Below, in pieces: positions 31,940 to 34,066 of a stretch of DNA of 34,066 nt (positions are counted from its first letter, which is position 1; the number at the start of each line of letters is the position of its first letter). The DNA is from Gemmatimonadota bacterium (GTDB lineage: Bacteria; Gemmatimonadota; Gemmatimonadetes; Gemmatimonadales; GWC2-71-9). Below the pieces are notes generated by a model, which saw nothing but the letters and a program-made list of their open reading frames with translations, did not search any database and was not told where the DNA came from. The stretch is taken from the NCBI GenBank assembly GCA_020351775.1, contig CP070666.1:3724706-3758771 (forward strand), given 5' to 3'. Made by a program: the position numbers and the translations under genes.

Positions 31940-33625
31940 ATGGCACGGAACATCGGTCGCCGAGATTTCGTGAATGGCGGCGTGACCGCAGCTCTTGGTG
32001 CGGCGTTCTACCCGTTCTCGCGCATCCGTACGACACCGAGCTTCGACTTGGTGATCACCAACGGCACCATACTCGACGGTACGGGCGGGCCGTCCTGGCA
32101 TGGGGATCTCGGTCTCTTGGGCGATACAATCACAGCGATAGGGTCGATCGATCCCCAACAGGCAGGCCGGGTCTTGGATGCATCGGGCCTCCACGTGGCG
32201 CCCGGGTTCATCGACATCCACTCACATTCCGACCAGACCATCTTCGCCTATCCCACAGCTGACAGCCGAGTGCGGCAGGGTATCACTACCGAGGTCACAG
32301 GCAACTGTGGTTCCTCGGCCGCGCCACTGGAAGGCGTGGGCGCGGAAAGAAGACGTGCGGATCTGGCGGAGGACGCTGGCGTGCCCGTGACCTGGAATGG
32401 CGTAGCATCCTACTTCGATACTTTGGATCAGCTGGGGCTCTCGATCAACCAGGCGTTTCTGATCGGGCAGGGCACAATTAGACGAAACGTCGCCGGGCTC
32501 GAGGACCGGTTGCTCACGGCGGACGAGTTGGGGGCCGTGGTGCGGGCGTTGGAACAGGGGATGGATGAAGGGGCATTCGGCCTCTCGACGGGTCTCGAAT
32601 ACGCTCCCGGGATGTTTACTCCCACTGATGAGATTGTAGCGCTCGCTTCAGTGGTCGCGCGGCGCGGGGGGCTGTACGCGTCGCATATTCGCGACGAGGA
32701 GGCGGCGTTGCTGGAGGCGGTCGATGAGGCCATCCAGATCGGAAGACGCAGTGGAGTACGCGTCGAGATCGCCCACTTCAAGGCTGCCGGAAGAGCCAAC
32801 TGGGGCAAGCAGCGGGCCGCGCTCAACCTGGTGGAGGCAGCCCGCCGCGATGGCGTACAGGTGCTGGCCGACGCGTATCCCTACACCGCGTACTCGACCA
32901 GCCTGACGATCTTCCTGCCGGCCTGGGCAAGGGCAGGCGGCTGGCTCCGACTGAAACAACGCTTGGACGACGCGGCCGAGCGGGCACGCATCCGGGCGGA
33001 CTTGATAGCCCAGGTGGCAATGAGCCCCGGCGGTTTCGATCGCGTTGTCATCACAAGTACGCGCAGTGAGGAAAACCGGGTGGTAGTAGGCCAGAGTCTC
33101 GACGAGATCGCCGCATCGTGGCAGTTGGATCCGGCAGACGCCGCGCTCAAGCTGATCCTGGAGGAGGAAGGCAACGTGGGGATGGTGGGTCACGGCATGA
33201 GTGCGGGCAATGTCGAAATGGTGCTCTCACATCCATTGGTAATGATCGGTTCGGATGGTAGAAGCGTCGCGCCGACCGGCAAGGCAGCGGAGACCAAGCC
33301 GCACCCGCGTTACTACGGTACTTGTGCTCGGGTGCTGGCGCACTACTGTCGCGAGCGGCAACTGTTCGATTTGCCTGCTGCGGTGAGGAAGATGACGAGC
33401 ATGCCGGCCGACCAGGCCGGGATCCGCGACCGCGGCCGCATCGCGCGTGGCAAGAAAGCCGACCTCGTGGTGTTCAGCGCGGAGCAGGTCAAAGACCAGG
33501 CCACCTTCGCCGATCCCCACCGATTTGCCTCGGGGATCGAGTATGTGTTGGTCAACGGTAAACTCGTCGTGGACGGTGGAAGCCATACCGGAGGGCGTCC
33601 GGGGCAAGTGCTGCGGAAGGGTTGA
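31940..33625 (+). CDS. N-acyl-D-amino-acid deacylase (D-aminoacylase), Tat signal
   Basis: The 561-residue protein starts with a Tat signal (NIGRRDFVNGGVTAALGAAF). The amidohydrolase core begins DLVITNGTILDGTGGP. Metal ligands match D-aminoacylase spacing: H94-x-H96 (DIHSHSD), C123 (TGNCGSS, 27 residues later as in the characterised enzyme), and the histidines of ASHIRDE and EIAHFK, 30 residues apart as expected. A GSDG aspartate follows, then PHPRYYGT. It should hydrolyse N-acyl-D-amino acids, possibly from peptidoglycan or environmental peptides, outside the cytoplasm. Related sequences include dihydroorotase-like hydrolases, so the substrate is not certain. The ATG at 31940 follows an AGAGGAG Shine-Dalgarno. 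Confidence 0.92.
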   Translation: MARNIGRRDFVNGGVTAALGAAFYPFSRIRTTPSFDLVITNGTILDGTGGPSWHGDLGLLGDTITAIGSIDPQQAGRVLDASGLHVAPGFIDIHSHSDQTIFAYPTADSRVRQGITTEVTGNCGSSAAPLEGVGAERRRADLAEDAGVPVTWNGVASYFDTLDQLGLSINQAFLIGQGTIRRNVAGLEDRLLTADELGAVVRALEQGMDEGAFGLSTGLEYAPGMFTPTDEIVALASVVARRGGLYASHIRDEEAALLEAVDEAIQIGRRSGVRVEIAHFKAAGRANWGKQRAALNLVEAARRDGVQVLADAYPYTAYSTSLTIFLPAWARAGGWLRLKQRLDDAAERARIRADLIAQVAMSPGGFDRVVITSTRSEENRVVVGQSLDEIAASWQLDPADAALKLILEEEGNVGMVGHGMSAGNVEMVLSHPLVMIGSDGRSVAPTGKAAETKPHPRYYGTCARVLAHYCRERQLFDLPAAVRKMTSMPADQAGIRDRGRIARGKKADLVVFSAEQVKDQATFADPHRFASGIEYVLVNGKLVVDGGSHTGGRPGQVLRKG

Positions 33626-34004
33626 CCGACAGCGACGCTCCGGGGGCTTCGGCCTCCAAATTTCGCCATGCACCTCTCAGTTGACAGTGACTCTTGGCTG
33701 AAGGTTGAAATCCGCAGGCCGAAGTTCGGGATTTGAAGCCGAGCCCCTGCCTCTCTCTCCTTCCTCCCCTTCTCCCAACCAACAGATCCAGTTGAGCGCC
33801 AGCCGACTCAACCCGGTTGGTCTCACCGAATCACATTGTTGGCGGTGTGGAACGCCGACAGTGACGAGGGACTGCTCCTTCGTTTGACGCCTCCTTGACG
33901 CTCCGGTGAGAGGGTTAACGCGTCGTCAAATCAACGTGATTGGTCTCATTCGCCCGAAACCGCTGGGTGAACGGGAAAGTGGGGCTACGACCAAGGAGGT
34001 TTCC
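33626..34004. other. 379-bp intergenic region
   Basis: It contains a terminator hairpin at its left end (33642-33663), a pyrimidine-rich stretch (33747-33782), and, near the right end, two TTGACG boxes (33886-33899) that could be -35 elements for the lipoprotein gene at 34005. No convincing -10 follows at normal spacing. I see no gene or tRNA. Confidence 0.5.
33642..33663 (+). terminator. UUCG-capped terminator hairpin after the deacylase gene
   Basis: GGGGGC (33642-33647) pairs with GCCTCC (33652-33657) through one G-U pair, closed by a TTCG tetraloop, and is followed by AAATTT. It lies 16 bp past the deacylase stop codon. Confidence 0.6.
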
Positions 34005-34066
34005 ATGAAGCGTTTGCTCTATCTCTCACCAATCATTGCCGGCGCACTGACGTTTGCTGCGTGCGA
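34005..34066 (+). CDS. Lipoprotein, N-terminal fragment (runs off the window)
   Basis: Only about 20 codons are visible: MKRLLYLSPIIAGALTFAAC, a lipoprotein signal peptide with lipobox TFAAC. The start is certain because a perfect AAGGAGGT Shine-Dalgarno lies at the right distance. Nothing can be said about the mature protein. Confidence 0.7.
   Translation, partial: MKRLLYLSPIIAGALTFAAC

Noticed and set aside
33747..33782. Pyrimidine-rich tract as a repeat element
   Set aside because: No regular period; simple base bias only.

Overview
The window is about 34 kb of GC-rich bacterial chromosome, densely packed with genes on both strands. No rRNA, tRNA, CRISPR array, integrase or transposase is recognisable. 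The gene families suggest a Gemmatimonadota-like or related Acidobacteriota-like bacterium. These are a long Asp-box (BNR) beta-propeller exoprotein, a PadR regulator overlapping a duplicated orphan permease (ADOP), a short membrane-anchored Ser/Thr kinase, a broken 6-bladed propeller lipoprotein and many twin-arginine (Tat) signals. This placement is inference from gene content, not from a marker gene.

Left part (1-11.6 kb). A truncated Tat-exported sugar-phosphate isomerase-like protein lies downstream of a 1098-residue Asp-box propeller protein. Next come a PAS-PAS-GGDEF diguanylate cyclase, the mechanosensitive channel mscL with a C-terminal zinc ribbon, a PDZ/multi-TM membrane protein and a CPA2 cation/proton antiporter with an NAD-binding RCK domain. 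A propeller lipoprotein pseudogene with two separate lesions and a DUF4003 protein follow.

Redox island (11.8-22 kb). A near-consensus promoter precedes a Tat-signal DUF362 protein and a NapH-NapG-like fusion carrying two CxxxCP motifs and several 4Fe-4S motifs. Facing it is a minus-strand four-gene unit: Tat aldo/keto reductase with a C-terminal ferredoxin domain, two DUF6599 lipoprotein paralogues, and a second Tat DUF362 protein. Further upstream on the same strand are an unknown exported protein and a bis-MGD molybdopterin oxidoreductase. I read the six core genes as an undescribed membrane and periplasmic iron-sulfur electron-transfer system. The substrate cannot be told from sequence.

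Right part (22-34 kb). This holds a PP2C phosphatase, an ARPP-1-like protein overlapping a small 4-TM protein, an M28 metallopeptidase, a coiled-coil lipoprotein, and the ADOP permease with its PadR regulator. A membrane-anchored Ser/Thr kinase is followed by a Tat N-acyl-D-amino-acid deacylase. The window ends in the signal peptide of another lipoprotein. The coiled-coil lipoprotein gene is bracketed by two G-rich heptanucleotide repeat tracts in opposite orientation, both with G-quadruplex potential.

Several hairpins (351-384, 6071-6109, 23204-23229, 27667-27700, 33642-33663) mark likely transcript ends.
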